A stretch of 64,000 nucleotides of DNA from Labilibaculum filiforme (lineage in GTDB: Bacteria > Bacteroidota > Bacteroidia > Bacteroidales > Marinifilaceae): the NCBI RefSeq assembly GCF_002843315.1, contig NZ_MVDD01000013.1:1-64000 (forward strand), read 5' to 3'. A program made the position numbers and the translations under genes. Positions 1 to 9,654 of the stretch are shown here, piece after piece (the first letter of the stretch is position 1; each line of letters opens with the position of its first letter). Under the pieces are notes generated by a model. That model was not told the DNA's origin. It saw nothing but the letters and a program-made list of their open reading frames with translations, and made no database searches.

Positions 1-67
1 CTTCTATTGCAACTTTTGCTTTAAATGTTGAGCTAAATTTACGACGTGTTCTTTTCATTTTTTCCAT
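1..67 (-). CDS. IS3-family transposase OrfA, N-terminus only
   Basis: Reading the minus strand from an ATG at 67-65 gives 22 codons up to the window edge, beginning MEKMKRTRRKFSSTFKAKVA. The (K/R)R(K/R)FSxxFKAKVAxEAL pattern is the start of the helix-turn-helix OrfA of IS3-family elements, which directs binding to the element ends. The rest of the gene, and the OrfB integrase expected after it, lie outside the window. It was found by direct reading because it is too short for ordinary ORF calling. Family identity rests on this motif alone. Confidence 0.72.
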   Translation of the reverse strand, partial: MEKMKRTRRKFSSTFKAKVAIE

Positions 68-114
68 GAGTTTAATTTACATTATTTTTCAATTAAGCTC
101 CTGGTCTAATTTTC
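1..114 (-). mobile_element. End of an IS3-type insertion sequence (boundary approximate)
   Basis: A transposase start sits 48 bases beyond the premature stop of a TPR gene and points the same way. The simplest explanation is that the left end of an IS3-type element inserted into the TPR gene. The terminal inverted repeat and target duplication cannot be defined because the other end is outside the window, so the junction could be anywhere from about 68 to 130. Confidence 0.5.
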
Positions 115-585
115 TTAGGGTATTATATTAAATCCTTCTTTGTCGGATATTTCAAGTGATTTTAGATAATATTTTAACGCATTTTCATATTCTGAAAGTT
201 CCTTGTATACAATGCCAATATTTCCATAAAGAGAGCATATTCCTTTAATATCATTTATCTCTTGATAAATTTTTAATGATTTTTGGTGATTTTCTAAGGC
301 AAGATACAATTCGCTTTTTAACCAGTAGTTTAATCCAATAATTTTGAGCGATTTAGCAATGTCTTTTTTACTATTTTCTTTCAAAGCAATTGTATAAGCC
401 TTTTGAGCATAATCAATTCCTTTGTCTGGCGAGACATGGCAATAGGCATTCCCTAACTCATTTAATAATTCAACTTTTTCGAGACCCTTTTTACTGGGGA
501 GTAATGCCTCTAAACTGTCAATTTTACTTTGAGCAATTAGTGTTTTCGATAAGACAATTAGGAAAAGTAAATAGATATATTTCAT
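115..585 (-). pseudogene. Secreted TPR-repeat protein, truncated by IS insertion
   Basis: The 156-residue reading frame starts with a signal peptide (MKYIYLLFLIVLSKTLIAQ) followed by at least three tetratricopeptide repeats, for example the NALKYYLKSLEIS helix near the end. In Bacteroidota, exported TPR proteins of this style normally continue for several hundred residues into a transmembrane helix and a histidine kinase or LuxR-type output domain. Here the frame stops in mid-repeat after GFNIIP, and an IS3-type transposase begins immediately downstream. The gene is therefore most likely the 5' remnant of an interrupted sensor or regulator. A genuinely short TPR protein is possible but less likely. 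Confidence 0.7.
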
Positions 586-935
586 GGTAGTGATTTGAAG
601 TACTTGGGGATTTTGTAAATCAATGTAAATTATCTAATAAAGGGTGGTCAATATAAGGAAATTCTTATACTTGTTGTAGGAAATACCTGTATTTTAATAG
701 AGGTGTTGTTGTTCAATTTTATGCAAATGATATGCTTTTATTTAATTAGTTTATTAGAGTAATGAGCATTATTTTCATTTTGAATGATTTCCATTAAAAT
801 AATATCCATACTTACGAAAAAAGTACTCTTATTTAATGAATATTTGCTACGGGGAGAGTGGTAAAGCCAAATAGTAAGATTTTTCTTGCATTGTTATTGT
901 TTCTTTAAAAAGCATAGGTAAACATTATTAAAAAA
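586..935. other. Gene-free stretch between two minus-strand genes
   Basis: This is 350 bp of AT-rich DNA with no open frame that looks coded and no strong hairpin. It should hold the promoter of the truncated TPR gene and the 3' end region of the glycosidase gene, but I could not pick out either with confidence. Confidence 0.4.
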
Positions 936-3161
936 TTATTTTGCTCTGATGATTCTAATTTTATCGATTCGAAGAGAGTTAATTTCCTGATTCATATTCT
1001 TATTGAATTCTTCAAAGCTAATTTTAAAGAAATTATTTCTGTTTGTAAGCTTTACAAAAAAGGAGTTGGAGTAGCCATAGTTCTCCCAATTATTTTCTCC
1101 TCGTTGCGGAAAAACTAAACTGCCAGTATAACTGTTATTCACCCAAAAACTGCGAATTGCGCACTTGTTATCTGTGTTTATAGGACCATTTCCGTTTGCA
1201 TATAAAAAGTCGATATAATAGTTGCCTTCATTCGGAATTCGGATGTTAAAATAGAATTCCCGATTCTGTTTTTTGCTCAATTCAACGTAGGAGGTTTTGG
1301 CATAAGGATCAAAATGTTCAGCTTCCAAAAATCTTTCGTTATTGGAATCGTACACGTAGAGTGGTTCGCTAAAAAAAGATACATTTCCAAACTTATCATC
1401 TATCTGAATTTGAAATTCGGTTGGATCGGTAATATGTACTTCCGACATGTAATTGTCTTCAGTTTCTAAAAGAAGCTCTCCGTTTCGATAAATGTGGTAA
1501 TGATCTGCATTTTCTTTCTGATCCCAAATTAGTTGATTATCAACAAAGCGGAGGGAAGTGGTTTCTGGCGTTACTTTATTGTCTACCAAATTTATTTTTG
1601 ATTTGGTGAGGATATGGTTATTCATCCGAATTTCAATCTTGTGTTTTCCTTCCATCTCTTTTGGTACAATAGGGCGTTGGTAATATTTCCCATCTAATGA
1701 ATAGTGACTGATTTTATCGCCGAAACCGTAAATATCAATATCTAAAATGGCATTTTGATATCGAAGTCCTTTAATGCTTTGTTTGCCTTTGTATTCGCGC
1801 GGAATAAATGGTTTAAACTCTAAATAATCGGCGGTATAATTCATTCCCATCAGAATTCGGTAAAAGGTAGATAAGGAACCTGCGGCGCTCCACAATTGTC
1901 GATCGGAATTGGTTTCGGTTCCCTTAAAATCACCATTTTCAATTAATAAATTTTCCTTATTGGTAAGAAAAAGAGCACTTGCTCTCAACATACTCGCAAT
2001 TCCTAACTCTACACTTTTCACATTATTGGTTTTGCTCGAAGCCCAATTCCAATAAGCTTGAACAAAAGGCCAGATTGCCTGGTTGTGATAGGCTGGTACA
2101 TTTGGTATTTGAGGATAGAAACAAGGAGCCCCAAACTTAGTAACCGGAGTATGTGAAATTATTTCTTTTTGTTTTTCGTCTTCGGCAACATCCCAAAGAA
2201 CCATTAGTGCCTCGCCTAAGGTTTCCGATTTGTCCGAAAGCATTTGATTTTTTCGTCCGTATAAATATTGTCCAAAATATTTCTTTTCGGGCAACCATAG
2301 TTTTTCATTGGTACTGTTTTTTAAAGCTTCCGAGATATCTTGATATTTTTGTACATCTTTTCCTAAAATGCCCCCCATTTTCATTAATACCTGTAAGCTT
2401 TCGTAGTGTACTGCCTGTGTTCCCAGACTATAGGAGCTGAAAATATCAGCTGGTTCCATCCATTTAGGATAGGATTGTTCTCGCCAGTCTAGAAAAGAAG
2501 ATTCTCCTTTAAAGAGGTATTTCTGATAATCCCAAACTACATTTAAATCATCTTCGGTAGAGTTTTTAATGATAAAATATGCCTTTCTCAGCCACTCCAT
2601 GTCGCCTGTCGATTTGTAAATTTCCCATGCTGCAGTCGACCAAATCATTCGGTCCGAACTCACCGGCCAAGCTCCTCCTGTACCCGTGTCCTGAACAATT
2701 TTTCCGTGCTTTACTTTTTTCAACAAGCTTTTTTTAGAAATTTCAGGATCGGCAATTGCTAGAGCTAAAATTACGCTGTAGCTGATGTCACGAGTCCAAA
2801 CGCCTGCCCATTTTTCTCCAGTATTAAAAGTAGAATCAGGAGCAATGTTTTTTTGTATTTCTTCAAGCGAAAGCTGATAAATTGCATCGAGTAAAACCTG
2901 ATTCGATTGGTATTTAGGATAGTGACTCAGCTTTGCTTCGAGTTTCCACTCTTTATTATTTAATCCGGGGTAATTAGAGCTGATATGAGAGTTATTGTGG
3001 GCTATTGCTGTAAATTCTCCTTGTTCTATCCGATTTGGGAATACCGAGAATTCTGCAGATTGATACATGGTGTAATCGTCGGGATTACATCGGTTTAATA
3101 GTATTGTAAGTAGCGGAATTGTTAGGATTATAAGAGGCGAAATGAAAAACCATTTTTTCAT
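936..3161 (-). CDS. Six-hairpin glycoside hydrolase lipoprotein with C-terminal CBM-like domain
   Basis: The 741-residue protein has a hydrophobic N-terminus ending at LLNRC, which may be a lipobox, so it is probably exported and possibly anchored. Residues about 90-470 read as an (alpha/alpha)6 catalytic barrel of the MGH1/amylo-glucosidase type: WAGVWTRDISYS, GAWPVSSDRMIW, SSFLDWREQSYPKW, YHNQAIWPFVQAYW and SDRQLWSAAG. A short Fn3-like segment (about 540-595) and a final domain starting AEHFDPYAK resemble CBM6/35 carbohydrate-binding modules. It probably trims oligosaccharides in the periplasm. The exact GH family and substrate cannot be set from sequence alone. No polysaccharide-utilisation genes are adjacent. 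Confidence 0.72.
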   Translation of the reverse strand: MKKWFFISPLIILTIPLLTILLNRCNPDDYTMYQSAEFSVFPNRIEQGEFTAIAHNNSHISSNYPGLNNKEWKLEAKLSHYPKYQSNQVLLDAIYQLSLEEIQKNIAPDSTFNTGEKWAGVWTRDISYSVILALAIADPEISKKSLLKKVKHGKIVQDTGTGGAWPVSSDRMIWSTAAWEIYKSTGDMEWLRKAYFIIKNSTEDDLNVVWDYQKYLFKGESSFLDWREQSYPKWMEPADIFSSYSLGTQAVHYESLQVLMKMGGILGKDVQKYQDISEALKNSTNEKLWLPEKKYFGQYLYGRKNQMLSDKSETLGEALMVLWDVAEDEKQKEIISHTPVTKFGAPCFYPQIPNVPAYHNQAIWPFVQAYWNWASSKTNNVKSVELGIASMLRASALFLTNKENLLIENGDFKGTETNSDRQLWSAAGSLSTFYRILMGMNYTADYLEFKPFIPREYKGKQSIKGLRYQNAILDIDIYGFGDKISHYSLDGKYYQRPIVPKEMEGKHKIEIRMNNHILTKSKINLVDNKVTPETTSLRFVDNQLIWDQKENADHYHIYRNGELLLETEDNYMSEVHITDPTEFQIQIDDKFGNVSFFSEPLYVYDSNNERFLEAEHFDPYAKTSYVELSKKQNREFYFNIRIPNEGNYYIDFLYANGNGPINTDNKCAIRSFWVNNSYTGSLVFPQRGENNWENYGYSNSFFVKLTNRNNFFKISFEEFNKNMNQEINSLRIDKIRIIRAK

Positions 3162-3360
3162 TGGAGTAGTTTTAGATATGTTTTTAAAAGTAATAAATAA
3201 TGGAAAACTAAAAAGAAATATTTCGAAAGATTATTCTTCTTTAATGGAGGAGGAGATTAATTTAAATGAAATTATAATTGGGGATTATGCTTTTGTTTGC
3301 TTGTAATTATTTGATTATGTGAGACTAGTGGATTGTGTAGGGTTTTCATTTAAGGCAAAT

Positions 3361-3387
3361 AAAAAAGCGACCGAAGTCGCTTTTTTA
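3361..3387 (-). terminator. Rho-independent terminator
   Basis: GCGAC-cgaa-GTCGC is flanked by six A on the left and six T on the right, so it can work in both directions. On the minus strand it follows the OB-fold lipoprotein gene by about 105 bases and separates it from the glycosidase gene. Confidence 0.8.
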
Positions 3388-3492
3388 GTCATGGTAAATT
3401 AGTTGTATGTAGTTAAAATTAAGTCAACAATCAAATTTATGTAAAAATTAAGTGCGAAACAAAATATTTACATATTAATTTATTAACGAATT

Positions 3493-4197
3493 TTATTTGT
3501 TGTTAATATTCTGTATAGTAGCATCTTCCATGATTACGTTGTACGAATATCCGGCTCCAAAATCCTTATTTAATGCAATAATACCAGTTACTTCAATAAT
3601 TTGCCCAACAGCAACAGTCGCCACAGAGGTAATGGTGAGATCAAAGTCTCCTTCAAAGTCCGATCCATCCTGAATGTGTATCCAGTTTTTTCCCATAATG
3701 TTTTGGTTGAATTTGGCAACTTTACCTTTTATAGATACTTGTTTGCCTGAAAACTTCTCTTTTTCCGAAAAAATAGTCGCAATGTTTGGATTTCCCTCCG
3801 TTTTTTCAATTGAAACTTCAATTTTTTTAGCCGTTTGTTTTTTCATACCAGAGGCTTGCATTGGCATTTTGTTTTCAATAGGTGTATCCGAAATTGTATT
3901 TAGGAAATAAATAAGAGGGAAATCTCTATTTAGCTCTTTGCTGTGAAAATTTCGCATTTCTAATGCCCCCTTATAATAATAGGATTTTCCTACCTCAATT
4001 GGTCGTTGACCAACGGCAAGCCATAAATCATTACTTCCATTTATATAAGTGTAACCACCAGCATTAAATGTTTCTTTTACTACTACTTTACTAACTCCAA
4101 GTGGGAGAGTGGCTTCTTTATTTTCAGCTTTTTTGGATTGACAAGCAAATGAAAAAATTGCAAGTCCTAAAATCATAAATAAAATGGATCTCTTCAT
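3493..4197 (-). CDS. Lipoprotein with OB-fold-like C-terminal domain
   Basis: I place the start at the ATG at 4197 (MKRSILFMILGLAIFSFAC), which gives a clean lipoprotein signal with Cys after FSFA; the frame is open 15 codons further upstream. The protein is about 234 residues. The second half (GKQVSIKGKVAKFNQNIMGKNWIHIQDGS, then GQIIEVTGII) matches the small OB-fold found in many Bacteroidota lipoproteins and in YdeI/NirD-like stress proteins. The N-terminal half has no recognised domain. The function is unknown. It is the first of the minus-strand genes and is followed by a terminator, so it is probably transcribed alone. Confidence 0.65.
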   Translation of the reverse strand: MKRSILFMILGLAIFSFACQSKKAENKEATLPLGVSKVVVKETFNAGGYTYINGSNDLWLAVGQRPIEVGKSYYYKGALEMRNFHSKELNRDFPLIYFLNTISDTPIENKMPMQASGMKKQTAKKIEVSIEKTEGNPNIATIFSEKEKFSGKQVSIKGKVAKFNQNIMGKNWIHIQDGSDFEGDFDLTITSVATVAVGQIIEVTGIIALNKDFGAGYSYNVIMEDATIQNINNK

Positions 4198-4242
4198 GTT
4201 GGTTTTTTTTATTAGTGTATGTCTAAAGATAATAGAAATCAT

Positions 4243-4688
4243 ATAAATAAATAAGTCATTACAGCGAATGAATATATAGTAAGGGGTGGGAGATCGTTAA
4301 AAAGTTGTTAAATGCTTTCTTAATAGTGGTGTTTGCCGAAATTTATTCCGTAATTTCTGATGATTTGGCTTTTTCATTCGATATATTTTTAGATTCAGAT
4401 ATTGTAAATTAGAAAAAGACAACAAGATCCTTAATTAGTTTATTTAAAGGTGATAAAAAATGAGTTTTGTTACTTTTAAATTCTCTAAATAGATGTGCTT
4501 GCATTAGTTTTTTATTCGTAAGCGATTCTATTTTATACGATTAGTAGTTGTGGTATATTATGTGTTGTTTTTATTTAGACCCGAAATAGATTTAAGTAGA
4601 AGTGCTGTGTTCGTTTCTAAAACAATAGAATAGCCAGTATCTTTAGAAAGTTAGAATGTAATTTAATAGTGAATAAAGCCTTTTTATA
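4243..4688. other. Divergent intergenic region upstream of the redox gene cluster
   Basis: This 446-bp AT-rich stretch lies between a minus-strand lipoprotein gene and the first plus-strand propeller gene, so it must carry promoters for both. A weak match to the Bacteroidota -7 box (TATCTTTA near 4638) lies about 50 bases before the propeller start, but no convincing -33 partner is visible. No gene is seen. Confidence 0.4.
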
Positions 4689-5903
4689 ATGAAAAAATAT
4701 TTTGTATTGTACGTATTGCTACTTGTTGGTTTAACTTCTTTTACTCAAGAAGATGCACAATGGAGAGGTATTCATCGCAATGGTATCTATCAGGAAACCG
4801 GATTGTTGCAGGAATGGCCAGTCGATGGTCCAAAATTAATATGGCATATTGAAGGCTTAGGGGAAGGACATACTTCTGCTGCAGTTACTAAAGATGTTAT
4901 TTATACTAGTGGCACTGAACTTGAAAATGGTTTTGTAATTGCTATGGATCATTCTGGCAAAGAGCTTTGGAAACAAGTGTATGGCAAAGAATGGATGGAT
5001 TCTTATAATGGGGTGCGTACCACACCAATGATTTATGATGGGATCGTTTATGTGATGAGTGGTGTGGGAAAAGTCGTTGCGATGAATGCAACGGACGGAG
5101 CAATTTTATGGTCGAAAAATATCCTTACCGATTTTGGATCTGAAAATACTCGTTGGGGCGTAACCGAAAATCTTCTTGCCGATGGTGATAAATTATATTG
5201 TACTCCTGGTGGTGCAACAGCCAGTATGATTGCTTTGGACCGAAAATCAGGCAAACTAATATGGCAGGCAAAAGGAAATGGAGAGAATTCGGCATATTGT
5301 TCTCCGGTCTTAATTAAGTTACCAATGCGTAATTTATTAGTTACACATACCGATAGCTCTATTATTGGAGTTGATGCTGAAACAGGTGCTTTTCTTTGGT
5401 CTTTTGATCATCCTAATAAGTATTCTATTCATCCAAATACTCCTTTATATAAAGATGGTTATTTGTATTGTGTTAGTGGTTATGGTCAAGGTGGAGTTAT
5501 GCTCGATCTTGCTGCTGACGGATCTAGTGTGAAAGAGGTTTGGCGAAATAATTTGTTGGATAATCAGATGGGTGGAGTTGTTTTGGTGGATGGCAAAATT
5601 TATGGTTCTGGTCATACTAACCGGGAGTGGTTTTGTCTGGATTGGAAAACTGGGGAAGTGGTACATTCTGCAAAAGTTTTAAGTAATGGAAATGTAATTT
5701 ATGCAGATGGTAAATTATATTGTTACGGCGATAATGGAGAAATTGCCCTAGTGAATGTAAGCAATGGTAGTTTCGAAAAAGTGAGTTCGTTTAGAGTTCC
5801 GTATGGTGAAAAACAAAATTGGGCGCACTTGGTAATTCAGAATAAACGCTTGTACGTTCGTCATGGTAGTTCTCTTATGGTATATTCAATTAAAGCAAAT
5901 TAA
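4689..5903 (+). CDS. Secreted PQQ-like beta-propeller protein (1)
   Basis: The 404-residue protein has a signal peptide (MKKYFVLYVLLLVGLTSFTQ) and is then entirely repeats of the PQQ-binding-like/BamB propeller fold. The first blade is WRGIHRNGIYQETGLLQEWP and later blades carry typical strand pairs such as MNATDGAILWSKN, LDRKSGKLIWQ and VDAETGAFLWS. It lacks the paired cysteines and metal ligands of true PQQ alcohol dehydrogenases, so cofactor binding is unproven. It is the first gene of a long plus-strand cluster, 24 bp from a close paralogue. Likely role: a periplasmic binding or scaffold protein, or a quinoprotein of unknown substrate. Confidence 0.8.
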   Translation: MKKYFVLYVLLLVGLTSFTQEDAQWRGIHRNGIYQETGLLQEWPVDGPKLIWHIEGLGEGHTSAAVTKDVIYTSGTELENGFVIAMDHSGKELWKQVYGKEWMDSYNGVRTTPMIYDGIVYVMSGVGKVVAMNATDGAILWSKNILTDFGSENTRWGVTENLLADGDKLYCTPGGATASMIALDRKSGKLIWQAKGNGENSAYCSPVLIKLPMRNLLVTHTDSSIIGVDAETGAFLWSFDHPNKYSIHPNTPLYKDGYLYCVSGYGQGGVMLDLAADGSSVKEVWRNNLLDNQMGGVVLVDGKIYGSGHTNREWFCLDWKTGEVVHSAKVLSNGNVIYADGKLYCYGDNGEIALVNVSNGSFEKVSSFRVPYGEKQNWAHLVIQNKRLYVRHGSSLMVYSIKAN

Positions 5904-5927
5904 AAACAACATAGCCCTACCAAACTT

Positions 5928-7178
5928 ATGAATCGACTATTTCTTATCAGTATTGTATTAATAGGTACACTTACCCAGTGTAAAACAAAAATAGAGAAAA
6001 GTGAATGGCGTGGTCCTAATCGGACCGGAGTTTATGCCGAAACAGGCTTGCTAAAACAGTGGCCTGCCGAAGGACCTAAATTACTTTGGCATTTGGATAG
6101 CGTTCCAACCGGATATTCATCGGTTGCCATTGCCCACAATACGGTTTACCTTACCGGATTAAAAGATTCAATGGATTATTTGATGGCCATTGATATGGAA
6201 GGAAAACTGAAATGGCAAATTCCTTATGGGCGTGGATGGGATAAATCTTTTACCGATACACGTTGTACGCCAACTATCGAAGCAGAGCGAATTTATCTGT
6301 CGAGTGGAAGAGGAGACGTAGCTTGCGTAAATGCTCATTCCGGTGTAATAATATGGGATGTAAAAGCAAGTGAGAAGTTTGAAGGAGAATATGGAAGCTG
6401 GGGAATTTCAGAATCACTTCTTTTATGGAATAATATGGTTTTTTATACTCCTTGCGGTAAGAGAACATGCATGGTGGCGCTGAATAAATTAACCGGAGAA
6501 ACAGTTTGGGAATCGAAAAGTATTGATGACAAACCTGCCTATGTTTCTCCTTTGTTGATTGATTGGAGAGGGAAAAAACAGATTGTTACGGTAACTGAAA
6601 ATAATGCAATTGGGGTGAATCCCGAAAATGGCAATATCGATTGGCGCTTTGATTATGGCAGTCATGCTGGTGGAAAATCGAAAGCAAATATCAATACGAA
6701 TACTCCTTTGTATCAAAATGGGAAAATATTTTTAACCAATGGCTACGATCATCATTCTGTAATGCTGAATTTGAATGACGATGCTTCTGTTGTTGAACTT
6801 TCATATGTAGATTCATTGCTGGATGTTCATCATGGTGGTGCTGTTCTTGTAGATGGTTATATTTATGGTTCGAATTGGGAACATAATAGAATGGGACGTT
6901 GGGTTTGTTTGGAATGGGAAACGGGAAAGAAAATGTACGAGACCGAATGGGAAAATAAAGGATCTATTATTTCGGCCGAAGGCATGCTTTATTGTTATGA
7001 TGAGAAAAATGGGAATGTTGCTTTGGTAAAGGCTGACCCTAAAGAGTTTAAGCTAATTGGTCAGTTTAAAATTCCCTATGGAAAGGGACCTTATTGGTCA
7101 CATATGGTTATTCAGGATGCTGTTCTGTATGTTCGTCATGGAAATGCTTTAATGGCGTATTCAATAAAGGAATCTTAA
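5928..7178 (+). CDS. PQQ-like beta-propeller lipoprotein (2)
   Basis: The 416-residue protein begins with a lipoprotein signal (MNRLFLISIVLIGTLTQC), so it is likely anchored to a membrane facing the periplasm. The body is a BamB/PQQ-like propeller that starts WRGPNRTGVYAETGLLKQWP. This is the same opening as the proteins at 4689 and 23542, and the three form a paralogous subfamily. Blade signatures include VNAHSGVIIWD, LNKLTGETVWES and VNPENGNIDWR, ending YVRHGNALMAYSIK as in its relatives. It is 24 bp downstream of the previous propeller and is presumably co-transcribed with it. Enzymatic activity cannot be told from the sequence. Confidence 0.8.
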   Translation: MNRLFLISIVLIGTLTQCKTKIEKSEWRGPNRTGVYAETGLLKQWPAEGPKLLWHLDSVPTGYSSVAIAHNTVYLTGLKDSMDYLMAIDMEGKLKWQIPYGRGWDKSFTDTRCTPTIEAERIYLSSGRGDVACVNAHSGVIIWDVKASEKFEGEYGSWGISESLLLWNNMVFYTPCGKRTCMVALNKLTGETVWESKSIDDKPAYVSPLLIDWRGKKQIVTVTENNAIGVNPENGNIDWRFDYGSHAGGKSKANINTNTPLYQNGKIFLTNGYDHHSVMLNLNDDASVVELSYVDSLLDVHHGGAVLVDGYIYGSNWEHNRMGRWVCLEWETGKKMYETEWENKGSIISAEGMLYCYDEKNGNVALVKADPKEFKLIGQFKIPYGKGPYWSHMVIQDAVLYVRHGNALMAYSIKES

Positions 7179-7253
7179 TATACTTATTCAAGTCCAAGGC
7201 TTGTAGAATCTTCTTGTAAAAAATAATATTGAACCGAGCTTAAGTTGCTAAAT

Positions 7254-8678
7254 ATGCTATCGAAAAGAAGCGAAAAAGGATTAATTCTATCATCTGTTGT
7301 TATTGCAAGCATGCTGTTTGTGTATTGGTTGGTATATAACCCTGTGAAAGATATTCACGCTAGCGTTCCCGGCATGGATAATAGACCCGAACAGAGCGAA
7401 TCTACCGAGAAAATTCTTATTGGGGAAGGTTTTGACTTTTTTTCCGAATTCACTTCAAGCTTAACAGGAAAATGGACACAGTTTCGAGGAGCAAATTCCG
7501 ATAATATTTCCAAAGACAATACAAAGCTAATTAGTAGTTGGGGAGCGGCTCCGAAAATCGACTGGCAGGTAGAATTGGGGGAAGGGCATGCTGCTCCTGT
7601 TGTTTACAACGGAAAGGTGTATGTTCTCGATTACGATGAAGTGAAAAAAGCTGATGCATTGCGTTGTTTTTCTCTGGAAACAGGGGAAGAACTTTGGCGC
7701 AGATGGTATCGAGTTCATATCAAGCGAAATCATGGAATGTCGAGAACGGTTCCCGCAATTAACGATAAATATTTAGTAACAATGGGACCACGATGCCATG
7801 TTATGTGCACCGATCCTACTACCGGAGAATTTCTTTGGGGACTCGATCTGGTAAAAGATTACATGTCTGAGATTCCGTTTTGGTATACTGGTCAGTGTCC
7901 TATCCTCGATAATAATGTTGTTATTCTTGCTCCGGGTGGAAAATCTTTATTGATTGCTGTTGATTGCACTACCGGAAAGGTACTTTGGGAAACACCGAAT
8001 CCCGATAATTGGCAAATGTCTCATTCATCGGTAATGCCAATGACTTTAGATGGAAAAAAGATGTGGGTATATGCTGCCGTTGGTGGTATTGTTGGTGTTG
8101 CTGCCGAAGGCGATGATGCAGGACAAATTCTTTGGAAGACCAAAGAGTTTTCTCCTTCTGTGGTTGCTCCATCGCCTGTTGTATTGAAAAATGGAAAAAT
8201 ATTTATGACCGCTGGTTATGGTGCTGGTTCTATTCTGTTTCAGGTGAAAAAGAAAGGAAATGCTTATGAAGTTGAAACAATTCAGCAGTTTAAACCGAAA
8301 GATGGAGTTGCATCAGAACAACAGACTCCTATTGTTTATAAAGATCGAATGTTCGCTATTTTACCTAAGGATGCCGGCGGAATGAGAAATCGTTTTGTTT
8401 GCTGTGATCCTAATGATTGTACTAAAATAGTATGGACAAGCGGAACAAACGATCGTTTTGGTTTGGGACCATATATAATTGCGGATGGTAAATTCTTTAT
8501 TCTGAAGGATGATGGAACTTTGACCATTGCAAAGGCAAGTACCGAAAAGTTTGAGCTGTTGGATAAAACAAAGGTTTTGGATGGACATGATGCTTGGGGA
8601 CCTTTGGTTATTGTTGATGGAAGATTATTAATGCGCGATGCAAAACACCTGCTTTGTATTGATGTTAGAGCTAATTAA
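7254..8678 (+). CDS. Membrane-anchored PQQ-like beta-propeller protein (3)
   Basis: I choose the ATG at 7254 (MLSKRSEKGLILSSVVIASM); a TTG three codons upstream is possible. A single N-terminal helix (about residues 10-28) anchors the protein, leaving the rest outside the cytoplasm. After a linker the propeller starts WTQFRGANSDNISKD, and blades include FSLETGEELWRRWY, TDPTTGEFLWG and VDCTTGKVLWETP. It is about 474 residues, longer than the first two propellers and of a different subfamily. It lies 12 bp upstream of the NHL protein, so the two are very likely translated from one message. Confidence 0.8.
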   Translation: MLSKRSEKGLILSSVVIASMLFVYWLVYNPVKDIHASVPGMDNRPEQSESTEKILIGEGFDFFSEFTSSLTGKWTQFRGANSDNISKDNTKLISSWGAAPKIDWQVELGEGHAAPVVYNGKVYVLDYDEVKKADALRCFSLETGEELWRRWYRVHIKRNHGMSRTVPAINDKYLVTMGPRCHVMCTDPTTGEFLWGLDLVKDYMSEIPFWYTGQCPILDNNVVILAPGGKSLLIAVDCTTGKVLWETPNPDNWQMSHSSVMPMTLDGKKMWVYAAVGGIVGVAAEGDDAGQILWKTKEFSPSVVAPSPVVLKNGKIFMTAGYGAGSILFQVKKKGNAYEVETIQQFKPKDGVASEQQTPIVYKDRMFAILPKDAGGMRNRFVCCDPNDCTKIVWTSGTNDRFGLGPYIIADGKFFILKDDGTLTIAKASTEKFELLDKTKVLDGHDAWGPLVIVDGRLLMRDAKHLLCIDVRAN

Positions 8679-8690
8679 AATAATTCACAA

Positions 8691-9653
8691 ATGAAAAATA
8701 AATTGATTTTATGGCTTTCGGTGATTTTATTAGTGGTAGTTGTTGCTTTTATGGCGAAGGATTTGTTTGTGAATCAAAATAAGATTCAAGAAAATGTTTA
8801 CGAATACGATTTGAAGGAATTGCGTAAAGTAGATGCTTCAAAAATTAGTCATAAAGAGGTAAAACAAATACGAATTCAAGCGAATGAGTTGCTTGGAATC
8901 GCAACGGATAATAAAGATCAAATTTATGTAAGTACCGATGAAAATATATTGGTTTTAGATACTGCTGGTAAACAAATTAACTCCTTAAGGGTTAGAGGTA
9001 GAGCGCGTTGCGTAAGTGTTGCCGAGGATGGAAACATTTTTGTTGGATTAAGTAATCGTATAGATGTTCGCAAGCCGGACGGAAGTTTACGAAACAGTTT
9101 TGTAATTCCTGGAGAAAAAGCATTTATCACTTCAATTGCCATTGATGGAGACAATGTTTACGTAGCCGATGCAGGGCAAAAAATTGTACACCATTATAAT
9201 ATCAATGGAGAGAAAATAAAAGAAATTGGTGGGAAAAACCTCGATGCAGGAATTAAGGGATTTGTAATTCCAAGTCCATTTTTTGATTTATTGATGGGGC
9301 GACAGGGCGAGCTTTGGGTAGTAAATCCAGGAAGACACGCTTTTGAAGCCTATAATTATAATGGCGAGCAAATTTCAAGCTGGGCAAGAACCGCCATGAG
9401 TATTGAGGGATTTAGCGGATGTTGTAATCCCGCAAATATAGCAATGCTTTCGGATGGCTCTTTTGTTACAGTAGAAAAAGGTTTGGAACGTGTTAAGATT
9501 CATTTGCCTTCGGGCGATTTGAAATCAGTGGTGGCTGCGCCGGAATTGTTCGAAGAAGGAACAGTTGGTATCGACTTGGCAGTTGATTCTCAGGATCGAA
9601 TTTTGGTTTTAGATCCGGTACAAAAAATGATACGAATATTTGAAGCAAAATAG
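8691..9653 (+). CDS. Membrane-anchored NHL-type six-bladed propeller
   Basis: The 320-residue protein has one N-terminal transmembrane helix (about residues 5-24) and then NHL/SMP-30-like repeats: LLGIATDNKDQIYVSTDEN, ITSIAIDGDNVYVADAG and VGIDLAVDSQDRILVLDP. Near residue 245 there is a striking FSGCCNPANIAML segment. A vicinal Cys pair in an otherwise cysteine-poor propeller suggests a redox or metal site, but this is inference. The stop codon is one base from the ATG of the small Tat protein, so translation of the two is probably coupled. NHL proteins usually bind partners or ligands rather than catalyse reactions. Confidence 0.75.
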   Translation: MKNKLILWLSVILLVVVVAFMAKDLFVNQNKIQENVYEYDLKELRKVDASKISHKEVKQIRIQANELLGIATDNKDQIYVSTDENILVLDTAGKQINSLRVRGRARCVSVAEDGNIFVGLSNRIDVRKPDGSLRNSFVIPGEKAFITSIAIDGDNVYVADAGQKIVHHYNINGEKIKEIGGKNLDAGIKGFVIPSPFFDLLMGRQGELWVVNPGRHAFEAYNYNGEQISSWARTAMSIEGFSGCCNPANIAMLSDGSFVTVEKGLERVKIHLPSGDLKSVVAAPELFEEGTVGIDLAVDSQDRILVLDPVQKMIRIFEAK

Positions 9654-9654
9654 A

